Shown: in pieces, positions 1 through 8,270 of the stretch
Layout of the letters: every line of letters begins with the position of its first letter
Position numbering within the stretch: the stretch's first letter is position 1
Origin: Sphingomonadaceae bacterium
GTDB taxonomy: Bacteria; Pseudomonadota; Alphaproteobacteria; Sphingomonadales; Sphingomonadaceae
Assembly: GCA_013001755.1 (NCBI GenBank)
Contig: JABDLY010000026.1
Location: forward strand, 1-39,006
Reading direction: 5' to 3'
DNA: 39,006 nt
The notes under the pieces: model-generated
Told to the model about the DNA's origin: nothing
What the model saw: the letters and a program-made list of their open reading frames with translations, nothing else
Database searches by the model: none
Translations under genes and position numbers: made by a program

Positions 1-711
1 GCGCAATTTCGCCCAGTGTTTCTCGGTCGTCGTGACCGAGCCCATCATTACATCGCTATGGCCGACGATATATTTGGTCGCGGCCAGTATATTGATATCG
101 ACACCATGTTCGATCGCGCGGAAGAAGTGCGACGCCGCCCAGGTGTTGTCGAGCAAGGTGACGACGTTGCGATCTTTCGCGACGGCGCATATCGCCGGGA
201 CATCCTGCACTTCGAAGGTGAGGCTACCGGGGCTTTCCATCAGGATAGCGCGCGTCCGGTCGCAGATCAGATCGGCAATGTCTGCACCGATCAACGGATC
301 ATAATAGCGCGTTTCGACACCCCAGCGCTTGAGGAAGGCATCGGCATAGCTGCGCGTCGGATCGTAGCTCGAATCGGTGCACAGCAGCACATCGCCCGGC
401 CGCAACACGGCGAGCAATGCGCAGGCTATCGCCGAAACGCCTGAAGGAAAAAGCATCGTGCCTGCCGCGCCGGGTTCCATTTCGGTCAAGGCTTCGGCGA
501 GCGCCCATTGCGTCGGCGTGCCCCGGCGGCCGTAGAAAAACCGGCCGTCCTCGTTATGCGCTTTGCCGGCGCGAAGATCGGCCACGGTGTCGTAGAGAAT
601 GGTCGATGCGTGCCAGACGGGCGGATTGACGACGGCGCCGGTCCACTCCTTCCGGCGACCGCCGGCTACCAGCCTGGTCGCGTTCTTGTGATCGTCCTTC
701 TTCGCCGTCAC
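1..711 (-). CDS. metC: Cystathionine beta-lyase, partial (3' end beyond window)
   Basis: This is a PLP-dependent enzyme of the Cys/Met metabolism family that would cleave cystathionine to homocysteine, pyruvate and ammonia in the cytoplasm. Only the first 237 residues are in the window. Visible landmarks are FFYGRRGTPT near residues 58-67, the SGVSA substrate/PLP loop near 90-94, LLDNTW near 186-191 (the Asp that contacts the PLP ring nitrogen), and the PLP lysine in LAATKYIVGHSD (Lys213). The start is a GTG at 711 whose first bases overlap the stop of the upstream sulfurtransferase gene (GTGA at 708-711), so the two are probably translationally coupled. The family also holds cystathionine gamma-synthases, but the WHAST and GRRGTPT segments favour the beta-lyase group. 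The pairing with a sulfurtransferase suggests a sulfur amino-acid unit. Confidence 0.88.
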   Translation of the reverse strand, partial: MTAKKDDHKNATRLVAGGRRKEWTGAVVNPPVWHASTILYDTVADLRAGKAHNEDGRFFYGRRGTPTQWALAEALTEMEPGAAGTMLFPSGVSAIACALLAVLRPGDVLLCTDSSYDPTRSYADAFLKRWGVETRYYDPLIGADIADLICDRTRAILMESPGSLTFEVQDVPAICAVAKDRNVVTLLDNTWAASHFFRAIEHGVDINILAATKYIVGHSDVMMGSVTTTEKHWAKLR

Positions 712-1553
712 GCGGCTCCGGTCGCCTTTTCGGTGTCAGGCCGACTGCCCCATTCGGCCCAGCTTCCATCATAAAGCGCAACGTCTGTCTTGCCGAGCAG
801 CTTGGCGCCGAAAAGCGGCACCGCCGCCGTCAGCCCGCCGCCGCACGTCGTCACCATCGGCTTTTCGAGATCGACCCCGGCGGCTTCGAAGGCCGCGGTC
901 AGCGCCGCGCCGCGCTTCCACGTCCCGTCTTCGTTGAAAAAGTCGGAATGCGGCACGTTCTTGGCGCCCGGAATATGGCCCGGTTCGATATCGTCGCGCG
1001 GTTCGGAATCTTCGCCCGTGAACCGCCCATCTGGGCGCGCATCGACGATTTCAGCGTCGTCCGAGCCGGCAAGCGCCTTCATCTCGTCGATTGAGCGGAT
1101 GCCGCTATCGTCATGAAAGGGCGTGAAATGGCGATGGCGGACCTGTTGCTTGCCCTGTTCGACATCGCGGCCTTCGGCCTTCCATTTGGCTAGGCCGCCG
1201 TCGAGTATCGCAACGTTATGCGCGCCGAAAACATCCTTGGTCATCCACCAGGCGCGTGCGGCGCTGTGGAGCGGCGAATTGTCATAGATCACGATGCGGC
1301 TGCCATCGCCAATGCCGAGAGACTGCATCCGGCTCGCGAATTTTTCGGCCGGCGGCAACATGCCCGGCAGCGGGCTCGAGGTATCGCGAAGCTCGGCAAG
1401 GTCCATGAATACCGCGCCGGGAATATGCTCGAAGCCATATTCGGCTTTGGCGTCGCGCCCGGCATCGGGAAGGAATTGGGTCGCATCGACAACATGAAGG
1501 TCGCTTGCCCCCAATTCTCCGGCGAGCCATTCGGTCGAGACGAGCATGTCCAT
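708..1553 (-). CDS. sseA: 3-mercaptopyruvate / thiosulfate sulfurtransferase (two rhodanese domains)
   Basis: This cytoplasmic sulfurtransferase moves a sulfane sulfur from mercaptopyruvate (or thiosulfate) to a thiol acceptor or cyanide. It is a tandem rhodanese protein of 281 residues, the usual length. The inactive N-terminal domain covers about residues 1-130 and the catalytic domain about 150-281. The active-site loop is Cys237 in TTCGGGLTAAV. This resembles the CG[S/T]GVT loop of mercaptopyruvate sulfurtransferases rather than the CRKGVT loop of rhodaneses. ATG at 1553 was chosen because AGGA precedes it at normal spacing and it gives the family length; the frame is open further upstream to a TTG at 1670, which would add 39 residues unlike the family. 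Its stop overlaps the GTG of metC. The third loop residue is Gly instead of Ser/Thr, a mild variation. Confidence 0.88.
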   Translation of the reverse strand: MDMLVSTEWLAGELGASDLHVVDATQFLPDAGRDAKAEYGFEHIPGAVFMDLAELRDTSSPLPGMLPPAEKFASRMQSLGIGDGSRIVIYDNSPLHSAARAWWMTKDVFGAHNVAILDGGLAKWKAEGRDVEQGKQQVRHRHFTPFHDDSGIRSIDEMKALAGSDDAEIVDARPDGRFTGEDSEPRDDIEPGHIPGAKNVPHSDFFNEDGTWKRGAALTAAFEAAGVDLEKPMVTTCGGGLTAAVPLFGAKLLGKTDVALYDGSWAEWGSRPDTEKATGAA

Positions 1554-1666
1554 AAGGTATCGGTCCTGTTTGTACGTTATTTTGGAGGCGACTCTTAACC
1601 AGCGCCTTGCCGCTAGTCGAGTGATTCGAGAAACAGGCGCCGCTTTCGGCAGCGATCCCGACAGGG

Positions 1667-2956
1667 TCAAGCCGCAGCGGCAGCCTTTTCGGGTATTTGC
1701 AGCAGCCGGCAGCCGACCCGGCGATACTCGGCCTCGGGCTTGTCGAGCGCGAACGGCGCGACCTTGGCGGTCGGCGGATTATGCTCGCTGCCGACAAGGA
1801 TCGTCGCATGGCGCTCATGCACATTGCCTGCAGCGTCCGAATAGCGCGGCATCATGTCGACGACGGGCACGCAGACCGGCCGGCCATTGATGATAACCGG
1901 TTTGATCGTTTGAAGCGGCAGCCGCATTTTGCCGTCCTGTTCGACGATCTTGCCCGGATCGAGCCGGTCGAGCGTGAAGATCGGGTCGGGCTGCTGCATC
2001 GGCACATGGCCGGTCAGCCGATCGGCCGCGCGTATCGTCAGCGCCACGGCGATATCGCTGAGCGGATCCTTCCCGACATTGGCGATATGGAGCCTGTAAT
2101 CGATCGCGAGGCCCTCTGGCGTCAGTCTTGCATTCAAAGGGACAAGATTGATCTCGATCCGGCCGGGTCTGGCGGCGGTATCCGCCGGTGCCGTGTGGAG
2201 CGACGGTGTTGCGGGCCGCGCCGGCACGATGGGTTGCGGAGGCTCGGAAGTTGCGGGCGTGGGTGTCAGTCGGTGCGTCGGCATTGCCAGTTTCGGGGGA
2301 ACCGGTTCGGCTTCGCCGATCTTCGGCTCCACAACCGATTCCTCAGTCATGGCGGCGTCGCGGCGCGCGCGCCGTCTGAAACCAAGGAATGCGGCAAGCG
2401 CCACAAGGAGCAATGCGGGCACCAGCGCCCACCATGAGGAAAGCGCGCCGCCGGCCTCTTCCGCCGCGGCTTCATTGCCGGGAGATATCGTGGCCGGTGC
2501 AACCGGATCGTCGGCTTGCGGTATCGGCGCGGCAACGGATTGACCGGCCGCGGGTTCAGGTGTTTCCGGCGCATTGGACGCGCCGGCTGCGGGACCGGCC
2601 TGCTGCGCGCTTCTCGTTTGTGTGCCCACCGGTACCGGCGCCGCGCGATCGGCCGTCTGGCGCGCAGGAGCTTCAGCGTTTCTCGCGTTGACGGGCGCTG
2701 TCGGCTGAGGCTGGTTCGCCGTCGCGGGCGGCGGCGTTGTTTGCGGCCGATCTTCGACGATCCGGCGCGGCGCGCTTTCGCCCGGCACTCTCGGGCCCTG
2801 CACATCGGGCTCGGGCTCGGGATTGACAGGATTGCCCGGGGGCAGGCTGAACACGGGCGCCGAAGGCGGCGGCCGTGTCGACTCGCTGTCCTGCGCCGCC
2901 ACAGGCGCCGCAGCCGCGCAGACCAGCAAAAACCCCGATAAGACCCTGTTACGCAT
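1667..2956 (-). CDS. Proline-rich single-pass membrane protein, function unknown
   Basis: I do not recognise a named family. The 429-residue protein has an N-terminal signal peptide (MRNRVLSGFLLVCAAAAPVAAQ). A low-complexity Pro/Ala/Gln-rich segment follows (about residues 23-170), then one transmembrane helix (about 173-194) ending in the basic patch FRRRARR, then a C-terminal domain of about 200 residues. Part of that domain, near LNARLTPEGLAIDYRLHIANVG, reads like an immunoglobulin-type beta sandwich. By the positive-inside rule the proline-rich part would be periplasmic and the C-terminal domain cytoplasmic. ATG at 2956 was chosen because the signal peptide begins there and an AGGA lies upstream; the frame is open to an ATG at 3040. 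Its tail (PEKAAAAA) ends 113 bases before the sulfurtransferase start. It is divergent from queF, with a 113-base gap. Confidence 0.7.
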   Translation of the reverse strand: MRNRVLSGFLLVCAAAAPVAAQDSESTRPPPSAPVFSLPPGNPVNPEPEPDVQGPRVPGESAPRRIVEDRPQTTPPPATANQPQPTAPVNARNAEAPARQTADRAAPVPVGTQTRSAQQAGPAAGASNAPETPEPAAGQSVAAPIPQADDPVAPATISPGNEAAAEEAGGALSSWWALVPALLLVALAAFLGFRRRARRDAAMTEESVVEPKIGEAEPVPPKLAMPTHRLTPTPATSEPPQPIVPARPATPSLHTAPADTAARPGRIEINLVPLNARLTPEGLAIDYRLHIANVGKDPLSDIAVALTIRAADRLTGHVPMQQPDPIFTLDRLDPGKIVEQDGKMRLPLQTIKPVIINGRPVCVPVVDMMPRYSDAAGNVHERHATILVGSEHNPPTAKVAPFALDKPEAEYRRVGCRLLQIPEKAAAAA

Positions 2957-3069
2957 AACCGCCCGTTCCTGAAGCACCGCAACGCCGCGCTCAAGCCCCG
3001 ATGCGCTTAATCGTCGATGAACCGCGACGGGGAATGACATAAACCGGCCAATCGCCTAGATGAACCGCC

Positions 3070-3516
3070 ATGGATACCACCCATCTCGGCAAGGACAGCC
3101 CGCTCCCCGCTTCGCCCGAAGGGGCGATCCTCGATTATGTTCCCAATCCGCGCATCGGAGAGCTCTATTGCGTACGCTTCGCCGCGCCCGAATTCACCTC
3201 GCTCTGCCCGGTTACTGGACAGCCCGATTTCGCGCATCTCGTGATCGATTATGCGCCCGGCGAGACGATCGTTGAGAGCAAATCCTTAAAACTGTTTCTC
3301 GCAAGCTTCCGTAACCACCGGGCATTCCACGAAGATTGCACTGTCGGGATTGGTCGGCGCCTCACTGAAGAGATGCAACCGCAATGGCTGCGCATCGGCG
3401 GTTACTGGTATCCGCGCGGCGGCGTCCCGATCGACGTCTTCTGGCAAAGCGGCCCGCCGCCCGAAGGATTGTGGCTGCCCGACCAGGGCGTCGCGCCCTA
3501 TCGCGGACGCGGTTGA
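3070..3516 (+). CDS. queF: NADPH-dependent 7-cyano-7-deazaguanine reductase QueF
   Basis: QueF reduces preQ0 to preQ1 in queuosine tRNA modification and works in the cytoplasm. The 148-residue length matches the short, unimodular form built on the T-fold. The catalytic Cys46 is in [11 protein letters not shown] and the conserved Asp53 follows it. The QueF signature ESKSLK (residues 69-74) binds substrate and [16 protein letters not shown] (near 80-90) and the C-terminal [10 protein letters not shown] also match the family. The gene stands alone, divergent from the proline-rich membrane protein, with no other queuosine genes in the window. I saw no convincing preQ1 riboswitch in the 113 bases upstream. 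Confidence 0.95.
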   Translation: MDTTHLGKDSPLPASPEGAILDYVPNPRIGELYCVRFAAPEFTSLCPVTGQPDFAHLVIDYAPGETIVESKSLKLFLASFRNHRAFHEDCTVGIGRRLTEEMQPQWLRIGGYWYPRGGVPIDVFWQSGPPPEGLWLPDQGVAPYRGRG

Positions 3517-3610
3517 CGGTCCGGGATCTGAACTGAAAACTATGCCTTGGGGTGCCGCGATCATGACGTTACCAGGCGGTTAATCACTGCTTGCCACATA
3601 GCGTTCACTT

Positions 3611-3646
3611 TACTGACATGAATGTAAGCTATAATGATAGTCAGTA
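3611..3646 (+). promoter_or_regulatory. Candidate promoter -10 inside an inverted repeat, upstream of thioesterase gene
   Basis: An exact TATAAT lies at 3630-3635, 32 bases before the thioesterase ATG. It is flanked by inverted arms TACTGAC (3611-3617) and GTCAGTA (3640-3646), 22 bases apart. No good -35 hexamer sits 16-18 bases upstream (ACTTTA at 3607-3612 is poor). The arrangement would suit an activator- or repressor-bound promoter, but a 7-base inverted repeat is short enough to arise by chance. Confidence 0.4.
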
Positions 3647-3666
3647 TCGCAAAAGAGTAAGTGTAG

Positions 3667-4074
3667 ATGCCCGATTCGACCAACCGTTATGACCACGCCA
3701 TCGCCGTCGACCCGGCCGACATCGATTTCATGGGTCACGTCAACAACGCCAACTATCTCAACTGGGTGCAGGATGCCGTGTTGTCGCACTGGCAGAAGAT
3801 CGCCCCGCCCCAGGCGGTCGCCCAGCATCTCTGGGTCGCGCTCAAGCATGAGATCACCTATCGCAAGCCGGCTTTTCTCGAAGACACGCTGATTGCGACT
3901 TCGATCGCCGAGCGCGTCCAGGGCGCGAGCGCATTCTTCGAAACGGTGATCAGACGCGGCGAAGAGGTGATCGCCGAGGTCAAGTCGCGTTGGTGCTGCA
4001 TCGATGCCGACACCCAGCGGCCCAAATATATCGCCAAGGACGTCGCAGCACTTTTCTTGCCGCGCGAAGCCTAA
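3667..4074 (+). CDS. Acyl-CoA thioesterase, hot-dog fold (4HBT / YbgC-FadM type)
   Basis: The protein would hydrolyse an acyl-CoA thioester in the cytoplasm; the substrate cannot be read from sequence. It is 135 residues, typical of a single hot-dog domain. The family motif is [16 protein letters not shown], with the catalytic Asp20 and His24. [16 protein letters not shown] is the second conserved strand. YbgC homologues usually sit at the head of a tol-pal operon, but here the gene is alone, so a FadM-like or general housekeeping thioesterase is as likely. The ribosome binding site is weak (AAGAG). Its stop shares bases with the stop of the convergent HerA-like gene (CTAA at 4071-4074). Confidence 0.85.
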   Translation: MPDSTNRYDHAIAVDPADIDFMGHVNNANYLNWVQDAVLSHWQKIAPPQAVAQHLWVALKHEITYRKPAFLEDTLIATSIAERVQGASAFFETVIRRGEEVIAEVKSRWCCIDADTQRPKYIAKDVAALFLPREA

Positions 4075-5633
4075 CGTCCGCCGAGCAATCCTCCGAGCAA
4101 TCCGCGAACCAGCCGGTTGCCAATTTGCCTGCCGACTGAACTGGCCACAGATCTAGTTGCCGATTTGATTGCGGCTTCGCCGACCGACTGGCGATTGGAA
4201 CTGCGGCGCGGACTCGCATTCTGCCGTGCCTCGGTTGCGCGGGCCTTTGCTTCGGCCTTGGCCTGTTCAGCGGCGGCTTTCTCGGCTTCTTCTTGCGCTT
4301 CGGCGGCCTCTCGTGCAGCAACGGTTTCTTCAGCGCGCGCCGCCAGCACTTCCTCGGCGCTTTCGCGATCGATTTCCTCGTCATATTTTTCAGCGCAGGG
4401 AGAGATCGACTGGATGATCGCGCGTTCTTTATCATTAAGCGGCCCGAGACGCGAGCGCGGCGGTTTGATCAGCGCCCGCTGAACCACCGAGGGTGCGCCA
4501 TCCTCATCGAGCATCGAGACCAGCGCCTCGCCTACCTTTAGCTCGGTGATCGCCTCTTCGACATCGAGATCGGGATTAATCCGAAACGTTTCGGCGGCCG
4601 CTCGGATCGCCTTCTGGTCGCGCGGAGTAAACGCCCTCAGCGCATGCTGAACGCGATTGCCGAGCTGGCCCGCGACATTTTCCGGGATATCGATTGGGTT
4701 CTGTGTGATAAAAAACACTCCGACGCCCTTTGATCGTATTAGGCGGACAACCTGCTCGATCTTCTCCTCGAGTACCTTGGGAGCGTCTTCGAACAGGAGA
4801 TGCGCTTCGTCGAAGAAGAATACGAGCTTGGGCTTGTCGGGATCGCCAACCTCGGGAAGTTGCTCGAATAATTCGCTCATCAGCCAGAGCAGAAAGGTTG
4901 CATAGAGTTTTGGGCTCGCCATCAGCTTGTCGGCGGCCAGCACATTGACATAGCCGCGCCCCTGATCGTCTGTTAGAAAAAAATCGTTGATGTCGAGTGC
5001 CGGCTCGCCGAAAAACTCGTTCGCTCCCTGACTGTCGAGTTGCAGGATCTTGCGTTGAATCGCACCGACGCTCTGCTTCGAGACATTGCCATAGGTGTTC
5101 GTCAGCTCCTTAGCGTTTTCCGCAACATTGACCATCATCGCTTGCAAATCTTCAAGTTCGAGCAACAGCAGACCTTCGTCGTCGGCATAGCGAAAGGCGA
5201 TTTCTAAAACGCCCTGTTGCGCGTCGCTCAGGTCCATCAACCGGCCGAGTAGTAGCGGACCCATTTCCGAGATTGTCGTGCGGATAGGATGACCTTGCGC
5301 GCCGTACAAATCCCAGAAAATTACCGGATTGTCCGAATAGGCATAGCCTTCGTAACCGATCTCCTTGGCACGTTCGACCAGCTTGTCGTGATGTTTGAAA
5401 GTCGGCGAGCCCGGCATGCCCACCCCCGAAACATCGCCCTTCACATCGGCGACAAAGACAGGGACGCCGTGCGCGGAAAAGCTCTCGCACAATCCCTGCA
5501 CCGTCACCGTCTTTCCGGTGCCGGTGGCGCCGGCGATCAGCCCGTGCCGATTGGCGCGCGCCAGGTTCAGATATTGTTTTTCGCCGCCACCCAGGCCGAG
5601 AAAAATGCCATTCTCCGTCGCATTGTCGCTCAT
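4071..5633 (-). CDS. HerA-like / DUF853 family P-loop ATPase
   Basis: This belongs to the DUF853 (YjgR-type) group of HerA/FtsK-superfamily ATPases. These are predicted hexameric motors whose biological role is poorly known. In 520 residues it has a Walker A GATGTGKT (residues 35-42), a Walker B with four hydrophobic residues before DEAH (Asp275-Glu276), and a downstream [11 protein letters not shown] segment typical of the group. After about residue 400 comes an Ala/Glu-rich, probably coiled-coil stretch. The tail is basic and glycine-rich (GGLLGGR) and could contact DNA or membrane. ATG at 5633 was preferred because GGGGGA lies 8 bases upstream; further in-frame starts exist at 5642 and 5702. 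No NurA-type nuclease partner is nearby. Confidence 0.85.
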   Translation of the reverse strand: MSDNATENGIFLGLGGGEKQYLNLARANRHGLIAGATGTGKTVTVQGLCESFSAHGVPVFVADVKGDVSGVGMPGSPTFKHHDKLVERAKEIGYEGYAYSDNPVIFWDLYGAQGHPIRTTISEMGPLLLGRLMDLSDAQQGVLEIAFRYADDEGLLLLELEDLQAMMVNVAENAKELTNTYGNVSKQSVGAIQRKILQLDSQGANEFFGEPALDINDFFLTDDQGRGYVNVLAADKLMASPKLYATFLLWLMSELFEQLPEVGDPDKPKLVFFFDEAHLLFEDAPKVLEEKIEQVVRLIRSKGVGVFFITQNPIDIPENVAGQLGNRVQHALRAFTPRDQKAIRAAAETFRINPDLDVEEAITELKVGEALVSMLDEDGAPSVVQRALIKPPRSRLGPLNDKERAIIQSISPCAEKYDEEIDRESAEEVLAARAEETVAAREAAEAQEEAEKAAAEQAKAEAKARATEARQNASPRRSSNRQSVGEAAIKSATRSVASSVGRQIGNRLVRGLLGGLLGGR

Positions 5634-5711
5634 CGTCCGCATCCCCCGTTCGAGGACGCGGACGATAGCCCGGGCCGGGCGGGATGCAACCGCCCGGCTC
5701 ACAAAATTCCG

Positions 5712-7289
5712 CTATTCGGCGATATCGATGGCGATGAAGCGCGACGCCGTATTGCCGCGCTGGAGCAACAACAGCACCGAACCGCGACCAGCGCGCCGCG
5801 CCGCATCGATCACGCCGACCGCGTCAGAAGGCTGTTCGGTCGAGCGGCGGTTGATCGACAGGATGATGTCGCCGCGGCGAATACCCTTTTGCGCCGCGTC
5901 GCTCGACGGATCGACCTGGTTGATCACGATGCCGCGCACCGATCCGCGCACGCCAAGCTGGCGGGCGATTTGTGGAGTTAGCGTCTGGAAACCGAGACCG
6001 ATCGATTCCATCGTGCTTTCGCTCACCGCATCCTGTTCTTCATCCTTGCCCGGATCGCGCAGGCCGCTGTCATCGTCCTGCTGGCCGTTTTGCTGTTGCG
6101 CGCGTTCGAGCAGCTCGCGCTCGGTCGGGCGTTCACCCATCACGGCGGTCACGCGAACGCGGCGGCCATCGCGGATCAAAACGATCGGCACGCGCTGGCC
6201 GACCGGCAGGTTGGCGACGATATAGGACAAGGTCTGATCAGGCGTGACATCTTCGCCATTGACCTCGACGATGACATCGCCCTGCTGGATACCGGCCTCG
6301 GCGGCCGCCTCGCCGGGTTCGACGCGCGCGACGATCTCACCGCGATTGCGCGCGATCCCCAAGGCTTCGGCTTCGTCGTCGCCAATCGGCTGGATGCTGA
6401 CGCCGAGATAACCCCGGCGCACACGCTCGCCGCGCATCAGCGTTTCGACGATAGGCGCTGCTTCCGATGCGGGAATCGCAAAGCCGATGCCGACATTGCC
6501 GCCGGTAGGCGAGAAGATCGACGAGTTGATGCCGACCACATTGCCGCGCGTATCGAACATCGGGCCGCCCGAATTGCCCTGGTTGATCGAAGCATCGGTC
6601 TGGATAAACTGGTCATAGGGGCCCTGGCCGATATTGCGCTGCATCGCCGAAACGATGCCCGCTGTCACAGTGCCACCGAGACCGAAAGGATTGCCGATCG
6701 CCAGCACCCAGTCGCCGACGCGCAGGCGGTTCGAATCGCCGAACTCGACAAAGGGAAGATTTTCCCCCTCGATCTTGAGAACGGCAAGGTCGGTCGCCGG
6801 ATCGCGGCCGACGATACGCGCCTCATATTCGGTACGATCGGACAAGGTTACGGTTATCGTGTCGACGGGATCCGCGCCGACGCCGCCATTTTGGCTGCGC
6901 GAGGAAATCACATGATTGTTGGTGACGATGAAGCCATCGGCCGAAATGATGAAGCCCGAGCCGAGCGAGCGCGCCTGGCGCGTGATCGGCTCGCCGTTAT
7001 TGTCGCCGCCGCGCGGCCCGAACTGGCGGAAGAATTCGTCGAACGGACTGCCCTGAAACGGGTTACGGCGCTGGTTTATTTCGATGGTCTGCGTGGTCGA
7101 GATGTTGACGACCGCAGGCGCCAGCCGCTCGGTCAGATCGGCGAAGCTGCCCGGCGCATTGGCCTGCGGCATGACGGTCGGCGCATTTTGCGCCACTTGG
7201 GCACCCACCGGCTGTTGCAACGCAAGCGTTGCAGTCGCTCCCCCTGCCAGCAAAATTCCGGTAATCGCATAAGCGTATCGCACGGCCAT
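5712..7289 (-). CDS. degP: Periplasmic serine protease, DegP/HtrA (Do) family
   Basis: This envelope protease/chaperone degrades misfolded periplasmic proteins. The 525-residue protein starts with a signal anchor (residues 4-24) and a Gln/Ala linker. The trypsin-like domain has the catalytic triad His126 (VTNNHV), Asp167 (PATDLAVLKI) and Ser240 (NQGNSGGPMF), all intact. Two PDZ domains follow, about 285-380 (beginning RRGYLGVSIQPI) and 430-520, separated by a Gln/Asp-rich linker. ATG at 7289 has GGGAG just upstream. It lies downstream of hflK-hflC on the same strand after a 111-base gap holding a spaced direct repeat, so it may have its own stress-responsive promoter. The neighbours are also envelope quality-control genes, which fits. 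Confidence 0.95.
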   Translation of the reverse strand: MAVRYAYAITGILLAGGATATLALQQPVGAQVAQNAPTVMPQANAPGSFADLTERLAPAVVNISTTQTIEINQRRNPFQGSPFDEFFRQFGPRGGDNNGEPITRQARSLGSGFIISADGFIVTNNHVISSRSQNGGVGADPVDTITVTLSDRTEYEARIVGRDPATDLAVLKIEGENLPFVEFGDSNRLRVGDWVLAIGNPFGLGGTVTAGIVSAMQRNIGQGPYDQFIQTDASINQGNSGGPMFDTRGNVVGINSSIFSPTGGNVGIGFAIPASEAAPIVETLMRGERVRRGYLGVSIQPIGDDEAEALGIARNRGEIVARVEPGEAAAEAGIQQGDVIVEVNGEDVTPDQTLSYIVANLPVGQRVPIVLIRDGRRVRVTAVMGERPTERELLERAQQQNGQQDDDSGLRDPGKDEEQDAVSESTMESIGLGFQTLTPQIARQLGVRGSVRGIVINQVDPSSDAAQKGIRRGDIILSINRRSTEQPSDAVGVIDAARRAGRGSVLLLLQRGNTASRFIAIDIAE

Positions 7290-7353
7290 AATACTCCCAA
7301 TCTCTTGGCTGTTTTTAGTTACGACAGATGTCGGTTAGCTGCGAAACAGCGGC

Positions 7354-7369
7354 TGAACGCAGATTGAAC
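7354..7369 (-). promoter_or_regulatory. Direct repeat GTTCA-N6-GTTCA upstream of degP
   Basis: On the minus strand GTTCA occurs twice with starts 11 bases apart (7365-7369 and 7354-7358), 65-80 bases before the degP start. An 11-base period places both on one face of the helix, as in binding sites of OmpR/PhoB-type response regulators. The regulator is unknown to me, and the repeat is short. Confidence 0.35.
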
Positions 7370-7400
7370 ACAACGCCGGCAGCTGCTGTTCGTCGATGTT

Positions 7401-8270
7401 TCAGCGCTGTCCACGGAATTGGCGCAAATATTCATTATACGGCGACATGATTATCGACGATTCGCCCTGGTTCTCGTTGTTGCGATCGATCCCGAAGGTC
7501 GTGCGATAGGATTCCATCGCACGATAGAAATCGTAAAAATCCGGATCTGCGCCATAGGCCTCGGCATAGGTGCGCGCGGCTTCGGCATCGGCCTCGGCGC
7601 GAATGATCTGCGCCTGCTTCGCGCCCTGCGCCTCGATCGTCAGCGCCTCCTGCTCGCGCGCCGAGCGCATTCTCGTATAGGCCGAATCGAGCGGCTGGCC
7701 CTCGGGAAGGTCGGCACGCTTGATTCGCACATCGACGATCTCCGCGCCGTATTGGCGCGCGGCGAGGTTGAGGCTTTCCTGGATATTATCCATCACCTGT
7801 CCGCGCTCAGGGCTCAGCAACGCGGCGAAGGGCCGGCGGCCGAGCTCGTTCCTCAGCGACGAGGCCAGGATCGGCCGCAGCGCCGCGCTCACCCGGTCCT
7901 CGGTCCGCGCGGAGATGTACATCTGCAGCGGATCGACGATTCGATACCGTGCAAAAGCGTCGACCTGCAGCCGCAATTGATCGGTCGAAAGCACCTGCTG
8001 GCGTTCCATCTCGACATTCTGGATGCGGCGATCGATCCATACGACGCGTTCGGCAAACGGAATGTGCGCCATCAGGCCGGCGCTGCCCGAGCCGAATTGT
8101 TCGCCCGGTTCGAAACGATTGACGATCCGCACCGGCTCACCGAAGCGCACAATGACGGCCTGCCGCGTTTCGGGCACGATCGAGAAGGTGCTGAAGATAA
8201 CGATCAGCAGCACGACCGCGAGAATGATATAGCCGATGGGATTGCGCGCGACGCGCGATACGATGCTCAT
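7401..8270 (-). CDS. hflC: HflC, SPFH/prohibitin-domain modulator of FtsH
   Basis: HflC partners HflK in a large membrane-anchored cage that surrounds and modulates the FtsH protease. The 289-residue protein has one N-terminal transmembrane helix (about residues 12-31, IGYIILAVVLLIVIFSTF). An SPFH (band 7) domain follows from about 35 to 210. An Ala/Glu-rich helix (QGAKQAQIIRAEADAEAARTYA) then builds the cage wall, and a conserved DFYRAMESYR segment lies near the end. Its ATG overlaps the hflK stop (ATGA at 8267-8270), the usual hflKC coupling. The degP gene follows. Confidence 0.95.
   Translation of the reverse strand: MSIVSRVARNPIGYIILAVVLLIVIFSTFSIVPETRQAVIVRFGEPVRIVNRFEPGEQFGSGSAGLMAHIPFAERVVWIDRRIQNVEMERQQVLSTDQLRLQVDAFARYRIVDPLQMYISARTEDRVSAALRPILASSLRNELGRRPFAALLSPERGQVMDNIQESLNLAARQYGAEIVDVRIKRADLPEGQPLDSAYTRMRSAREQEALTIEAQGAKQAQIIRAEADAEAARTYAEAYGADPDFYDFYRAMESYRTTFGIDRNNENQGESSIIMSPYNEYLRQFRGQR

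Noticed and set aside
3517-3610. Possible additional gene or RNA between queF and the thioesterase
   Set aside because: Only short open frames without ribosome binding sites or structure were seen.
6090-7367. Open frame of about 425 codons antisense to degP
   Set aside because: It is rich in Asp/Arg/His as expected of a reverse frame, has no recognisable domain, and the sense strand encodes an intact protease.
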